A stretch of DNA of 64,000 bases from Bacillus pumilus (GTDB taxonomy: Bacteria; Bacillota; Bacilli; Bacillales; Bacillaceae), in NCBI RefSeq assembly GCF_900186955.1, contig NZ_LT906438.1:682001-746000 (forward strand), read 5' to 3'. The notes beneath the pieces were generated by a model. The model was not told the origin of the DNA. It saw nothing but the letters and a program-made list of their open reading frames with translations, and did not search any database. Below are positions 38,622 to 47,276 of the stretch, one piece after another (within the stretch, counting starts at the first letter, position 1; each line of letters begins with the position of its first letter). Position numbers and translations under genes: made by a program.

Positions 38622-40026
38622 ATGGGCGATAGGTGGACGGTGATTCAATGATATGAAACAGGTTCTTTCCTTGCTTTGTATTATCGATCCAGCCTTGAAA
38701 TGCTGCTTTACCAGGTCCATATGCATAGACAGGGACATCCTCACCTGTATGAGCAAAGGTTGTCCAGCCTGAGAAAGAACGCTGATCAAAGATGTGTTGA
38801 ATGCTGAGTTGAATTGTACTGGCCTTCCCTGATTGTGCCGCTTTCTCCACCTGTGAGATTTCCTCATTTGTGAGCGAGAAATCAATATGGGTGTGAAGGA
38901 CATCACGTACCGATTGTCCGCCTGCGATTTTCTTTGCCATATACACAGGTGTTTTCTTAGCAGCTAAAATAGGTGCTGGGTCCCATTTATAGCCAGTTTC
39001 ACTTGTCATGCCGTCTGCACCAAACGAAAAGCCGCCAGTCGCATGATCTGCTGTGATGACAACGAGTGTTTCTTGATCCTTTTTAGCGAATTGAAGAGCC
39101 GCTTGGACTGCTTTCTCAAAATCCTCCATCTCACTCATTGCGCCGACCACATCATTTTCATGTCCAGCAGAATCAATGGTACTACCTTCAAGCAGCATGA
39201 AAAACCCATGCGAATTGTCTTGATTTAATTGGGCTAATGCTGACTGCGTCATGTCTTTTAAAGTAGGCACATGCTTTGGACGATCGATGGCTCGATCCAG
39301 TTCGTCCTCCTGGAATAAGCCGAGCATTTTCGAAGATGATTGGGAGGTTAAATCATCTTTTGACCTTAGTATGGAATAACCGCTCTTCTCAAATTCTTTC
39401 ACAAGATCACGGTCTTTTCGGTCAAAATATTGCATGCCGCCACCTAGAAGGATATCAACTTTGTGCTCTCCGCCTATTTTCTCATCATAAAAGTGGTCTG
39501 CAATTTGTTCTTTGTTTTTTCGGGAGACGTTATGTGTGCCAAAAGCGGCAGGTGTAGCATCGGTGATGTCAGATGAGACAACAAAGGCTGTTTTCATTTG
39601 TGCTTCCTTTGCTGCTTCAACGACACTTCTAAGAGGTTCTTTTTCTTGGTTGACGGCGATGGCATCATTGTATGTCTTTTTTCCAGTCGCCATGGCCGTG
39701 GCTGCGGCAGCTGAGTCGGTAATATTATCTCGAGGATCATCTGGGTGTGTGGTCTGCATCCCGACTAAATACGGGTCCCAGACGGTTTGTGCTTTTGGAG
39801 AACCAAGCTTTTCCTGCTTGAATGTGCGGTAGGCTTTGATCACGGGCATCCCCATTCCATCGCCAACGATAAAAATAACATTTTTTGGTGTTTTCGTTTG
39901 TTTCTTGTCTGCTGCATTTGTTGAGACGGGAGTGACATAATGTGAGGTCAATAAAGCAGCGAATACGAGTACCGCTAGAATCCCACTCATAAGAAAAATA
40001 CGTTTTTTACGATCCATAGAGCCCAT
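38620..40026 (-). CDS. amiO: AmiO, secreted or anchored alkaline phosphatase
   Basis: A 468-residue metal-dependent alkaline phosphatase. Asp56 in GDGMG is a metal ligand, Ser105 in TDSAAAATAMATG is the phosphorylated nucleophile, and EGSTIDSAGHEND and TADHATGG supply further metal ligands. A hydrophobic segment at about 11-27 after a basic start makes it an exported protein, anchored or cleaved near NAADK. The AmiO phosphatase is reported to remove the phosphate added by AmiN, so phospho-amicoumacin could be exported inactive and released active outside. The gene is convergent with amiN, separately transcribed, with AAAGGGG seven bases before the ATG. A general phosphate-scavenging role (PhoA/PhoB type) is the alternative. 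Confidence 0.82.
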   Translation of the reverse strand: MGSMDRKKRIFLMSGILAVLVFAALLTSHYVTPVSTNAADKKQTKTPKNVIFIVGDGMGMPVIKAYRTFKQEKLGSPKAQTVWDPYLVGMQTTHPDDPRDNITDSAAAATAMATGKKTYNDAIAVNQEKEPLRSVVEAAKEAQMKTAFVVSSDITDATPAAFGTHNVSRKNKEQIADHFYDEKIGGEHKVDILLGGGMQYFDRKDRDLVKEFEKSGYSILRSKDDLTSQSSSKMLGLFQEDELDRAIDRPKHVPTLKDMTQSALAQLNQDNSHGFFMLLEGSTIDSAGHENDVVGAMSEMEDFEKAVQAALQFAKKDQETLVVITADHATGGFSFGADGMTSETGYKWDPAPILAAKKTPVYMAKKIAGGQSVRDVLHTHIDFSLTNEEISQVEKAAQSGKASTIQLSIQHIFDQRSFSGWTTFAHTGEDVPVYAYGPGKAAFQGWIDNTKQGKNLFHIIESPSTYRP

Positions 40027-40103
40027 GAAAAATCCCCTTTTATCATTTATTTCATAATTTGTATTTTATTTGAATGAGGGCAATGGTTCAACCCCTTTTC
40101 CCA

Positions 40104-40137
40104 TAAAAAAAGGGATGAGACTTTTGCCTCATCACCT
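40104..40137 (-). terminator. Terminator downstream of sapB
   Basis: On the minus strand a GATGAG(G) / (A)CTCATC hairpin directly follows the sapB stop and leads into CCCTTTTTTT. The 111-base gap between amiO and sapB holds nothing else apart from amiO upstream sequence. Confidence 0.8.
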
Positions 40138-40138
40138 T

Positions 40139-40831
40139 TTATACCGTATCACACTTGACGCCAACGACGCCTTCTAGATCTTTAATATCAAAATACACAT
40201 CAGTTGTATAGCGATCTTTATGCACGCGTACGCGTACTTCCATAATCGGATAGTTCTTTTCTGTTAAATCATCAATACGAACAGAATGAATGCGAATGTT
40301 GAGGGCTTTCATTTCTTTTAAAATATCCGTCATACGGTTTCGATCAGAAAGTGACATTCTGATGCGGATTTCTTTTTCCTGTAAGCGAATCGGTCCGATT
40401 CGCTGGAAGAGCCATGGTAGAAATTCGACACTAACCAGAATAAAGAAAAGACTGAGGAAGGCTTCTTTATAAAATCCTGCACCTGTTGCAACCCCAAGTC
40501 CTGCTGCTCCCCAGATCATCGCAGAAGTCGTAAGACCTGAGATGACATCATTGCTTTTTCGCAGAATCACACCTGCTCCAATAAAACCAACACCAGATAT
40601 AATTTGCGCCGGTAACCTGAGTGGGTCCATTTGAAGCTTAGAGACTCGAGGGAAATTGTAGGCTGCATCAATGCTGATGATGGTTAACACGCAGGAGCTG
40701 ACAGCAATGACAATACACGTTTTTAAGCCGAGTGGCTTTTTCTTCAGCTCGCGTTCAAGCCCAATAATCAAACCGATTAAGGTGGCCACGGCTAATTTTA
40801 AGACTGTATCCCATTCAATTGTCCAAAACAT
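40139..40831 (-). CDS. sapB: SapB, MgtC-family membrane protein
   Basis: A 230-residue integral membrane protein with an MgtC / SapB N-terminal domain of about five helices (first helix about residues 10-27, family motif GLIIGLERE, later GVGFIGAGVILR) and a soluble C-terminal ACT-like domain from about residue 150. The family is linked to Mg2+ stress and intramacrophage survival in other bacteria; in B. subtilis sapB mutations were found to allow alkaline phosphatase production in sporulation mutants. AAGGAGCG lies six bases before the ATG. The gene is in the order known from B. subtilis, upstream of opuE on the same strand, but each has its own terminator. Confidence 0.88.
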   Translation of the reverse strand: MFWTIEWDTVLKLAVATLIGLIIGLERELKKKPLGLKTCIVIAVSSCVLTIISIDAAYNFPRVSKLQMDPLRLPAQIISGVGFIGAGVILRKSNDVISGLTTSAMIWGAAGLGVATGAGFYKEAFLSLFFILVSVEFLPWLFQRIGPIRLQEKEIRIRMSLSDRNRMTDILKEMKALNIRIHSVRIDDLTEKNYPIMEVRVRVHKDRYTTDVYFDIKDLEGVVGVKCDTV

Positions 40832-40953
40832 GCGTATCGCTCCTTCACTTCATGTACGTTTCACATCATGTATATGATCTTCTCACAGCCCATATGGCTG
40901 CACAACTCTTATTTTATTCAGAATCGGAAGAAAGAAAAGCTTTTTATTTAATT

Positions 40954-40990
40954 TAAAAAAGAGAGTCATCCGCATAAGGCAGACGACCCT
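40954..40990 (-). terminator. Terminator downstream of opuE
   Basis: On the minus strand GTCGTCTGC / GCGGATGAC forms a nine-base stem with two G-T pairs, followed by a T run (AAAAAA on the plus strand at 40955-40960). It lies just after the opuE stop. Confidence 0.82.
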
Positions 40991-40999
40991 TCATGTTCT

Positions 41000-42481
41000 T
41001 TATTTTGTTTCTTCTTCAAGATGATTTTCCATTTTGTTAAATAGCTGTTTTGATGCTTTTGACGGCTTACTTGTCAATAAGCTCACAATAATGGCAGCTA
41101 ATCCACTTAACGTAAAGCCAGGAATCATTTCATAAATACCTGTTGCATGGTTAAGGCCTGTCGTGATCCATGTGAGAACCACAACCGCACCAACAATCAT
41201 CCCAACAAGGGCACCATGATGATTCATTCGCTTCCAGTATAGGCAAAGTAAGATGACTGGACCGAATGAAGAACCAAATCCAGCCCACGCATAACCGACA
41301 AGGTCAAGAATGGTATCACTTGGATTAAGTGAAAGGCAAAGGGCAATTACAGCGACAACGAGTACAGACATACGGCCAATCATCACGAGCTCTTTATCAG
41401 ATGCTTTTTTTCTAAAGAACGTTCTGTATAAATCCTCTGTCATCGCACTTGCCGTGACAAGCAGCTGAGACGAAATTGAACTCATAATCGCCGCTAAAAT
41501 GGCAGAAAGTAAAAATCCAGTGATATATGGATGGAACAGCACCTTAGAAAAGACGATAAAGATCGTTTCAGGGTCAGCAAGGTTCATACCCGTTTCATGA
41601 ACATAGGCAACACCGACTAAACCGACAGATAGTGAACCAATTACTGAAATAATCATCCAGCTCATTCCGATGCGGCGTGCTGGTTTTAAGTCTTTGACGG
41701 ACGTAATCGCCATAAAGCGCACGATAATATGCGGTTGTCCAAAGTAACCTAGTCCCCAAGCGAGGAAGGATATAATGCCAATGACGCTCGTTCCTCTAAA
41801 AATATCAAGCAATTTAGGATCAATCTGTTGAATATCTTGGAATGTAGCAACAGGTCCGCCTAATTGTGTAAAGGCAACGATCGGCACGAGCACTAATGCT
41901 AAAAACATGATAGCTCCTTGGACAAAGTCCGTTAAGCTCACTGCTAGGAATCCACCAAACAATGTATACAAAATAACAATACTTGACGTCAAAATCAGTC
42001 CAAACATGTAGTGTGCACCAAATGCTGACTCAAATAAACGTCCGCCTGATACCATCCCAGACGATGTATACAGCGTAAAGAAAATTAAAATGATGACAGC
42101 TGATACAGCTTTTAATAAAGAAGATGATCCTTTGAATCGTTTATCAAAGAAATCAGGAATCGTAATGGCATCATCAGCAATTTCTGTATAAGAACGTAAA
42201 CGGGGTGCAAGAATGAGATAGTTTAAGTAAGCACCGACGATGAGACCAATCGCAAGCCAGGTAGTCGATAAACCTGTTTTATACATTTCACCTGGTACAC
42301 CCATCAGCATCCAGCCGCTCATATCCGCAGCACCTGCTGAAAGAGCTGTAACGAATGGACCAAGTCCGCGTCCACCAAGCATATAATCATTTAAATCATG
42401 TGTTTTCCTGAATGCATGCCAACCGATGGCAAGCATCCCGATAAAATAAATAGATAAGGAAATTGTAACTTCAATACTCAT
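41000..42481 (-). CDS. opuE: OpuE, sodium/proline symporter for osmoprotection
   Basis: A 493-residue member of the sodium:solute symporter family (PutP type) with about 13 membrane helices and conserved segments such as GWMLMGVPGEMY, AWGLGYFGQPHI and GYAWAGFGSSFGPV. OpuE takes up proline as an osmoprotectant in B. subtilis. The product length there is 492, and its neighbours gatCAB and sapB are the same, which favours opuE over the catabolic putP. A site AAGGTGAG precedes the ATG. A SigB-type promoter lies about 120-150 bases upstream, as expected for this stress-induced gene. Confidence 0.9.
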   Translation of the reverse strand: MSIEVTISLSIYFIGMLAIGWHAFRKTHDLNDYMLGGRGLGPFVTALSAGAADMSGWMLMGVPGEMYKTGLSTTWLAIGLIVGAYLNYLILAPRLRSYTEIADDAITIPDFFDKRFKGSSSLLKAVSAVIILIFFTLYTSSGMVSGGRLFESAFGAHYMFGLILTSSIVILYTLFGGFLAVSLTDFVQGAIMFLALVLVPIVAFTQLGGPVATFQDIQQIDPKLLDIFRGTSVIGIISFLAWGLGYFGQPHIIVRFMAITSVKDLKPARRIGMSWMIISVIGSLSVGLVGVAYVHETGMNLADPETIFIVFSKVLFHPYITGFLLSAILAAIMSSISSQLLVTASAMTEDLYRTFFRKKASDKELVMIGRMSVLVVAVIALCLSLNPSDTILDLVGYAWAGFGSSFGPVILLCLYWKRMNHHGALVGMIVGAVVVLTWITTGLNHATGIYEMIPGFTLSGLAAIIVSLLTSKPSKASKQLFNKMENHLEEETK

Positions 42482-42604
42482 TTTGTGTTCTCACCTTTTT
42501 CGTATAAATTTGACATCACCTCAATCAAAATATCCAGAAGTGTCAGGGCTAGTTTTTTGATTGAATGCCCTTCTCACTGCTATGGTTACTTAACCTAACA
42601 GAGT

Positions 42605-42631
42605 ATTCCCAAGTGATCAACCTTCTTAAAC
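42605..42631 (-). promoter_or_regulatory. Candidate SigB promoter of opuE
   Basis: On the minus strand GTTTAA (42626-42631) and GGGAAT (42605-42610) are 15 bases apart, matching the general-stress sigma-B consensus GTTTAA / GGGWAT. B. subtilis opuE is known to have a sigma-A and a sigma-B promoter. The 422-base gap 42482-42904 holds this site and the gatC promoter; an 85-codon ORF in it (42565-42822) has no support. Confidence 0.72.
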
Positions 42632-42813
42632 CTCCTCATTTTGAAGAAAAAATGGACAGATCGGTGATACGAATCAGTTTGTATGCGCTTACAAAAGTAA
42701 ATAAAAGTAAAAATTTTCTGAAAATAAAGGGTGGTCTGCATGACTATTTTCTTTATCTGTTGGATCACTATGATGCTTCGAGAGAAAAGGGCTCTTGCTG
42801 CGCCTGTGTAAAG

Positions 42814-42843
42814 TTGCTTTAGAACAGTAAAATTTGATATGAT
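42814..42843 (+). promoter_or_regulatory. Candidate SigA promoter of gatCAB
   Basis: TTGCTT (42814-42819) and TATGAT (42838-42843) are 18 bases apart, about 60 bases before the gatC start. The GGAGGTGA ribosome binding site of gatC follows. No attenuator or T-box is seen. Confidence 0.6.
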
Positions 42844-42904
42844 AAAGTGTATATGACTTATGATCATGACCACGAACACGTATCATTTTTGGAGGTGAAC
42901 CTGC

Positions 42905-43195
42905 ATGTCTAGAATTTCAATAGAAGAAGTAAAGCACGTGGCGCATTTGGCACGGCTTGCAATTACAGAAGAAGAAGCTGAGATGTTTACAGAACAGCTT
43001 GATAGCATCATTTCATTTGCAGAGCAGTTAAACGAGGTAGATACGGAAAACGTTGAACCAACAACACACGTATTAAAAATGAAAAACGTCATGAGAGAAG
43101 ATGTTCCGAATAAAGGTCTTTCCATTGAGGCAGTCATCAAAAACGCGCCTGATCATAAAGACGGCTATATTCGTGTGCCATCAATTTTGGACTAA
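42905..43195 (+). CDS. gatC: GatC, Asp/Glu-tRNA amidotransferase subunit C
   Basis: A 96-residue small subunit of the GatCAB complex, which converts Glu-tRNA(Gln) and Asp-tRNA(Asn) to the amidated forms in the cytoplasm. It has the family start [17 protein letters not shown] and the [16 protein letters not shown] segment that wraps between GatA and GatB. First gene of the gatCAB operon, 14 bases before gatA; ribosome binding site GGAGGTGA. Confidence 0.96.
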
Positions 43196-43209
43196 AGGAG
43201 GCCTGAGGC

Positions 43210-44667
43210 ATGTCACTGTTTGATCACAAAATTTCTGAATTAAAAGAGCTTTTACATAAAAAGGAACTGTCTGTTTCTGATTTAGTGGACGAGTCTTATA
43301 AACGAATCAATGAAGTAGACGGGAAAGTACAAGCATTCCTTGCATTAGACGAAGAGAAAGCTCGTGCGTATGCAAAGGAATTGGACGAGGCAGTTGGTGA
43401 AAAGGACGAGCTTGGTTTATTGTTCGGTATGCCAATCGGTGTGAAAGATAACATCGTCACAAAGGATTTACGTACAACAGCATCTAGTAAAATCCTGCAA
43501 AACTTTGATCCTATTTATGATGCAACGGTTGTCAATCGTTTAAGAGATGCGGAAGCAGTCACAATCGGTAAATTAAATATGGACGAATTTGCAATGGGAT
43601 CTTCTACAGAGAACTCAGGCTACAAAGCAACGAAAAACCCTTGGAATTTAAACACTGTTCCAGGTGGATCAAGTGGTGGCTCAGCAGCTTCTGTTGCAGC
43701 AGGTGAAGTGCCATTCTCACTTGGATCAGATACGGGCGGTTCGATTCGCCAGCCGGCATCATTCTGCGGCGTTGTGGGTCTGAAGCCGACGTATGGCCGT
43801 GTATCTAGATACGGCTTAATCGCATTTGCTTCTTCATTAGATCAAATCGGGCCGATTACGCGTAACGTAGAGGACAATGCCTACGTTCTTCAAGCGATTG
43901 CTGGAGTCGATCAAATGGACGCAACGAGTGCAAATGTCGACGTCCCAGATTTTCTTTCTTCATTAACTGGCGACATCAAAGGCATGAAAATTGCAGTGCC
44001 AAAAGAATACCTTGGAGAAGGTGTTGGCGAGGAAGCAAAAGAGTCTGTTCTTCAAGCGTTAAAAGTATTAGAAGGACTTGGTGCCACATGGGAAGAAGTG
44101 TCTCTTCCGCATTCTAAATATGCGCTTGCGACTTACTACTTGCTGTCTTCTTCAGAAGCATCTGCAAATCTTGCGCGTTTTGACGGCATCCGCTATGGCT
44201 ACCGTACAGATAATGCAGAAAACCTGATTGATTTATATAAAAATACTCGTTCTGAAGGCTTTGGAAACGAAGTGAAACGCCGCATCATGCTTGGCACATT
44301 CGCTCTTAGCTCAGGATATTATGATGCATACTATAAAAAGGCGCAAAAAGTCCGTACATTGATCAAAAAAGACTTCGAAGATGTTTTTGAAAAGTATGAT
44401 GTCATTGTAGGGCCAACAACGCCAACTCCTGCATTTAACATTGGTGAAAAGACAAGCGATCCACTGACGATGTACGCGAACGATATTTTAACGATCCCTG
44501 TGAACCTTGCAGGCGTTCCAGGAATCAGTGTGCCTTGTGGATTTGCAAACGGTCTTCCGTTAGGACTGCAAATCATTGGTAAGCACTTTGATGAAGGAAC
44601 GGTTTACCGCGTGGCTCACGCTTTCGAGCAAGCAACAGATCATCATAAAGCAAAACCTGAACTGTAA
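43210..44667 (+). CDS. gatA: GatA, Asp/Glu-tRNA amidotransferase subunit A (amidase)
   Basis: The glutaminase subunit, 485 residues, of the amidase signature family. The Lys79 / cis-Ser154 / Ser178 triad is visible in [14 protein letters not shown] and SDTGGSIRQ, at the same positions known for staphylococcal GatA. It releases ammonia from Gln, which is channelled to GatB. AAAGGAGG precedes the ATG and the gene sits 13 bases before gatB. Confidence 0.97.
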   Translation: MSLFDHKISELKELLHKKELSVSDLVDESYKRINEVDGKVQAFLALDEEKARAYAKELDEAVGEKDELGLLFGMPIGVKDNIVTKDLRTTASSKILQNFDPIYDATVVNRLRDAEAVTIGKLNMDEFAMGSSTENSGYKATKNPWNLNTVPGGSSGGSAASVAAGEVPFSLGSDTGGSIRQPASFCGVVGLKPTYGRVSRYGLIAFASSLDQIGPITRNVEDNAYVLQAIAGVDQMDATSANVDVPDFLSSLTGDIKGMKIAVPKEYLGEGVGEEAKESVLQALKVLEGLGATWEEVSLPHSKYALATYYLLSSSEASANLARFDGIRYGYRTDNAENLIDLYKNTRSEGFGNEVKRRIMLGTFALSSGYYDAYYKKAQKVRTLIKKDFEDVFEKYDVIVGPTTPTPAFNIGEKTSDPLTMYANDILTIPVNLAGVPGISVPCGFANGLPLGLQIIGKHFDEGTVYRVAHAFEQATDHHKAKPEL

Positions 44668-44680
44668 GGGGTGAATCAGA

Positions 44681-46111
44681 ATGAACTTTGAAACGGTAAT
44701 TGGACTTGAAGTCCACGTTGAGCTAAAAACACAATCAAAAATTTTCTCCAGCTCGCCGACACCTTTTGGTGCAGCTGCCAACACGCAAACAAGTGTCATC
44801 GACCTTGGATATCCTGGCGTACTGCCTGTATTGAACAAAGAAGCAGTGAACTTTGCAATGAAAGCAGCTATGGCGCTAAACTGCGAGATCGCAACAGATA
44901 CAAAATTTGACCGTAAAAACTACTTCTATCCTGATAACCCAAAGGCGTATCAAATCTCTCAATTTGATAAACCGATCGGTGAAAACGGCTGGATTGAAAT
45001 TGAAGTAGAAGGCAAAACGAAACGAATCGGTATTACGCGTCTCCATTTGGAAGAGGATGCAGGTAAACTGACACACACAGGCGACGGATATTCACTTGTT
45101 GACTTCAACCGTCAAGGCACACCGCTTGTTGAAATCGTATCTGAGCCAGACATTCGCACACCAGAAGAAGCGTATGCGTACTTAGAAAAACTAAAATCTA
45201 TTATTCAATATACAGGCGTATCTGACTGTAAGATGGAAGAAGGCTCACTTCGCTGTGATGCCAATATTTCACTTCGTCCGATCGGCCGTGAAGAGTTTGG
45301 AACGAAAACAGAGCTCAAGAACTTGAACTCATTTGCTTTCGTACAAAAAGGTCTTGAATTCGAAGAGAAACGTCAAGAGCAAGTATTGCTTTCTGGCGGC
45401 TTGATCGAACAAGAAACTCGCCGCTATGACGAAGCGTCTAAAAAGACGATCCTCATGCGTGTCAAAGAGGGCTCAGATGATTACCGCTACTTCCCAGAAC
45501 CAGATTTGGTGGAGCTGTACATTGATGACGAGTGGAAAGAACGCGTAAGAGCATCGATTCCAGAGCTTCCAGACGAGCGCCGCAAACGCTACATCGATGA
45601 GCTTGGCCTTCCTGCATATGATGCGATGGTGCTGACGCTGACAAAAGAAATGTCTGATTTCTTTGAAGCAACCATTTCAGAAGGTGCAGAAGCAAAGCAA
45701 GCTTCAAACTGGCTGATGGGTGAAGTATCTGCCTACTTAAATTCAGCTCAAAAAGAGCTGGAAGATACAAAGCTAACGCCGCAAGGCCTGGCTGGCATGA
45801 TCAATCTCATCGAAAAAGGAACGATTTCTTCTAAGATTGCCAAAAAGGTATTCAAAGAGCTGATTGAAAATGGGGGAGACGCAGAAACAATCGTCAAAGA
45901 AAAAGGACTTGTCCAAATTTCTGACGAAGGTGCCCTGCTCAAACTTGTCACAGAAGCACTTGATAACAACCCGCAATCCATCGAAGACTTTAAAAACGGA
46001 AAAGACCGCGCGATTGGTTTCTTAGTCGGACAAATCATGAAAGCATCGAAGGGACAAGCAAACCCGCCGATGGTCAACAAGATTCTCCTAGAAGAAATCA
46101 AAAAACGCTAA
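44681..46111 (+). CDS. gatB: GatB, Asp/Glu-tRNA amidotransferase subunit B
   Basis: The kinase/amidating subunit of GatCAB, 476 residues. It starts [14 protein letters not shown], has the catalytic-core segments [16 protein letters not shown] and HLEEDAGK, and ends with the YqeY/GatB tRNA-binding domain (about 330-476). It activates the tRNA-bound Glu or Asp with ATP and adds ammonia. Last gene of the operon; terminator follows within 15 bases. Confidence 0.97.
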   Translation: MNFETVIGLEVHVELKTQSKIFSSSPTPFGAAANTQTSVIDLGYPGVLPVLNKEAVNFAMKAAMALNCEIATDTKFDRKNYFYPDNPKAYQISQFDKPIGENGWIEIEVEGKTKRIGITRLHLEEDAGKLTHTGDGYSLVDFNRQGTPLVEIVSEPDIRTPEEAYAYLEKLKSIIQYTGVSDCKMEEGSLRCDANISLRPIGREEFGTKTELKNLNSFAFVQKGLEFEEKRQEQVLLSGGLIEQETRRYDEASKKTILMRVKEGSDDYRYFPEPDLVELYIDDEWKERVRASIPELPDERRKRYIDELGLPAYDAMVLTLTKEMSDFFEATISEGAEAKQASNWLMGEVSAYLNSAQKELEDTKLTPQGLAGMINLIEKGTISSKIAKKVFKELIENGGDAETIVKEKGLVQISDEGALLKLVTEALDNNPQSIEDFKNGKDRAIGFLVGQIMKASKGQANPPMVNKILLEEIKKR

Positions 46112-46123
46112 TGAACAATAGCA

Positions 46124-46156
46124 AAAACCGCCTCATGAGAAGAGGCGGTTTTTTTT
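46124..46156 (+). terminator. Terminator of gatCAB
   Basis: AACCGCCTC / GAGGCGGTT (46126-46134 with 46142-46150), seven-base loop, then eight T. Strong rho-independent terminator. Confidence 0.92.
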
Positions 46157-46269
46157 GCTTGAAATGACAGGGTCTTATAATAGATTCAGACCACCGCCGT
46201 ATATCAATTCGGAGATTCTTTTCTTATAATGAAGTATAAGCGAAAGTGCACATTCGAAGGGGGATAAAG

Positions 46270-46305
46270 GTGAACGAACCGGAAAAACAGCACGTAAAGT
46301 TATGA
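46270..46305 (+). CDS. Possible 11-codon ORF with strong ribosome binding site
   Basis: GTG start at 46270 encoding M-N-E-P-E-K-Q-H-V-K-L, preceded by GAAGGGGGATAAA, a strong ribosome binding site, and 35 bases further up by TTATAAT. It overlaps the end of the convergent yerO gene. It may be a real small peptide or the stub of a lost gene whose start survived. Confidence 0.25.
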   Translation: MNEPEKQHVKL

Positions 46306-47145
46306 AAGAAACAGCTTCAATTGTTCGACTACTCTTATGACAGCAGGGTCCTCACACTTTTCTAAATTCGTCAGCATCCCTTGAATGACTGGCTTACGAG
46401 GCTCAGCTTTCGCCAGTTCTTCTTCAATGACTTCAATGGATACAAGGGTATCATCAGAAAGCAAATGCTCAAGCTTTAACAAACGAAGCTCCTCTTCTAG
46501 GGATGCAGCGCTCGGCGCTTCATCGTCCCAAATGGTTGGCTTTAAGATCGGTTTCGTCTGAGAACGAAGCATACCTTGAACCAAATCATCTAATCGTTCG
46601 AGTATAAAGGAAGAGAGCTCATCAAATGATAATTGCATCTGATCTTGTAAAAGCAGCACCTGCACATACGATTGGATGATTCCTTGAATCATGACTGACA
46701 GGTCAGTTATAAATGGTTCGATCTCCTGTCCATAAGTGGTCAAGATGGAAATTTGAATTTCATCATTCATTTGCTTTTTCACAGTTTTTGAATACTTTTT
46801 AATTTGCTGGTTTTCTGGAATAATGTTCTCGCTGAGGATCAAAATGATAAAATCCTTGTTCTCAGCAAAATGCTGAAACTGTTCAGCGATTTGCTTCTGG
46901 AAGATCTCTCTCGGTGCGAGATGCTGATTCTCTTTTCGAATCGTTTCAATAGTTTGCATAGAAGTGTCGATATAATATTCGAACGCTCGGTTGAAAAGCT
47001 GTTCTTTTGATTTGAAATGCAAATAAAACGCGCCTTTCGATATTCCGCACTCATCTGCTATTTCCTGAATGGTCGTAGAAGAAAAACCCTTTTTCGCAAA
47101 CAACTGGATGCTTGCTTTAATGATTTTTTCTTTTTTTTCGTTCAT
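46300..47145 (-). CDS. yerO: YerO, TetR-family repressor, likely of swrC
   Basis: A 281-residue TetR regulator. The helix-turn-helix occupies residues about 5-50 (STTIQEIADECGISKGAFYLHF), and the C-terminal ligand domain is longer than usual, as in YerO. It is divergent from the RND pump swrC, with 131 bases between the starts. A TGAC-N6-GTCA inverted repeat over the likely swrC start site is its probable operator. The B. subtilis counterpart yerO lies next to swrC in the same way. AAGGGG lies nine bases before the ATG. Confidence 0.85.
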   Translation of the reverse strand: MNEKKEKIIKASIQLFAKKGFSSTTIQEIADECGISKGAFYLHFKSKEQLFNRAFEYYIDTSMQTIETIRKENQHLAPREIFQKQIAEQFQHFAENKDFIILILSENIIPENQQIKKYSKTVKKQMNDEIQISILTTYGQEIEPFITDLSVMIQGIIQSYVQVLLLQDQMQLSFDELSSFILERLDDLVQGMLRSQTKPILKPTIWDDEAPSAASLEEELRLLKLEHLLSDDTLVSIEVIEEELAKAEPRKPVIQGMLTNLEKCEDPAVIRVVEQLKLFLS

Positions 47146-47197
47146 GAAATAAGGCCCCTTCAGCTTTAGAATGTTACGTCAAACGCAAGAGAAATGG

Positions 47198-47227
47198 TTG
47201 ACGGCATTGTATATCACCGTTTATTAT
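47198..47227 (+). promoter_or_regulatory. Candidate SigA promoter of swrC
   Basis: TTGACG (47198-47203) and TATTAT (47222-47227) are 18 bases apart, 50 bases before the swrC start. The inverted repeat at 47237-47250 lies just downstream, where a repressor would block it. Confidence 0.65.
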
Positions 47228-47236
47228 GATATAGAA

Positions 47237-47250
47237 TGACCAGTCAGTCA
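47237..47250. promoter_or_regulatory. Candidate TetR-type operator between yerO and swrC
   Basis: TGAC (47237-47240), six bases, GTCA (47247-47250), forming an inverted repeat. It lies ten bases after the -10 element, about where transcription of swrC should start. Assignment to YerO is by position. Confidence 0.5.
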
Positions 47251-47276
47251 ATACATAAAGGAAAATGGAGGACATA

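Noticed and set aside
40139..40831. SapB as part of the ami cluster
   Set aside because: It has its own ribosome binding site and terminator and keeps its B. subtilis position next to opuE; nearness to the phosphatase is probably chance.
42565..42822. 85-codon ORF in the opuE-gatC gap, and minus-strand ORFs over the same stretch
   Set aside because: They cover the SigB-type promoter of opuE and the gatC promoter region and have no ribosome binding site.
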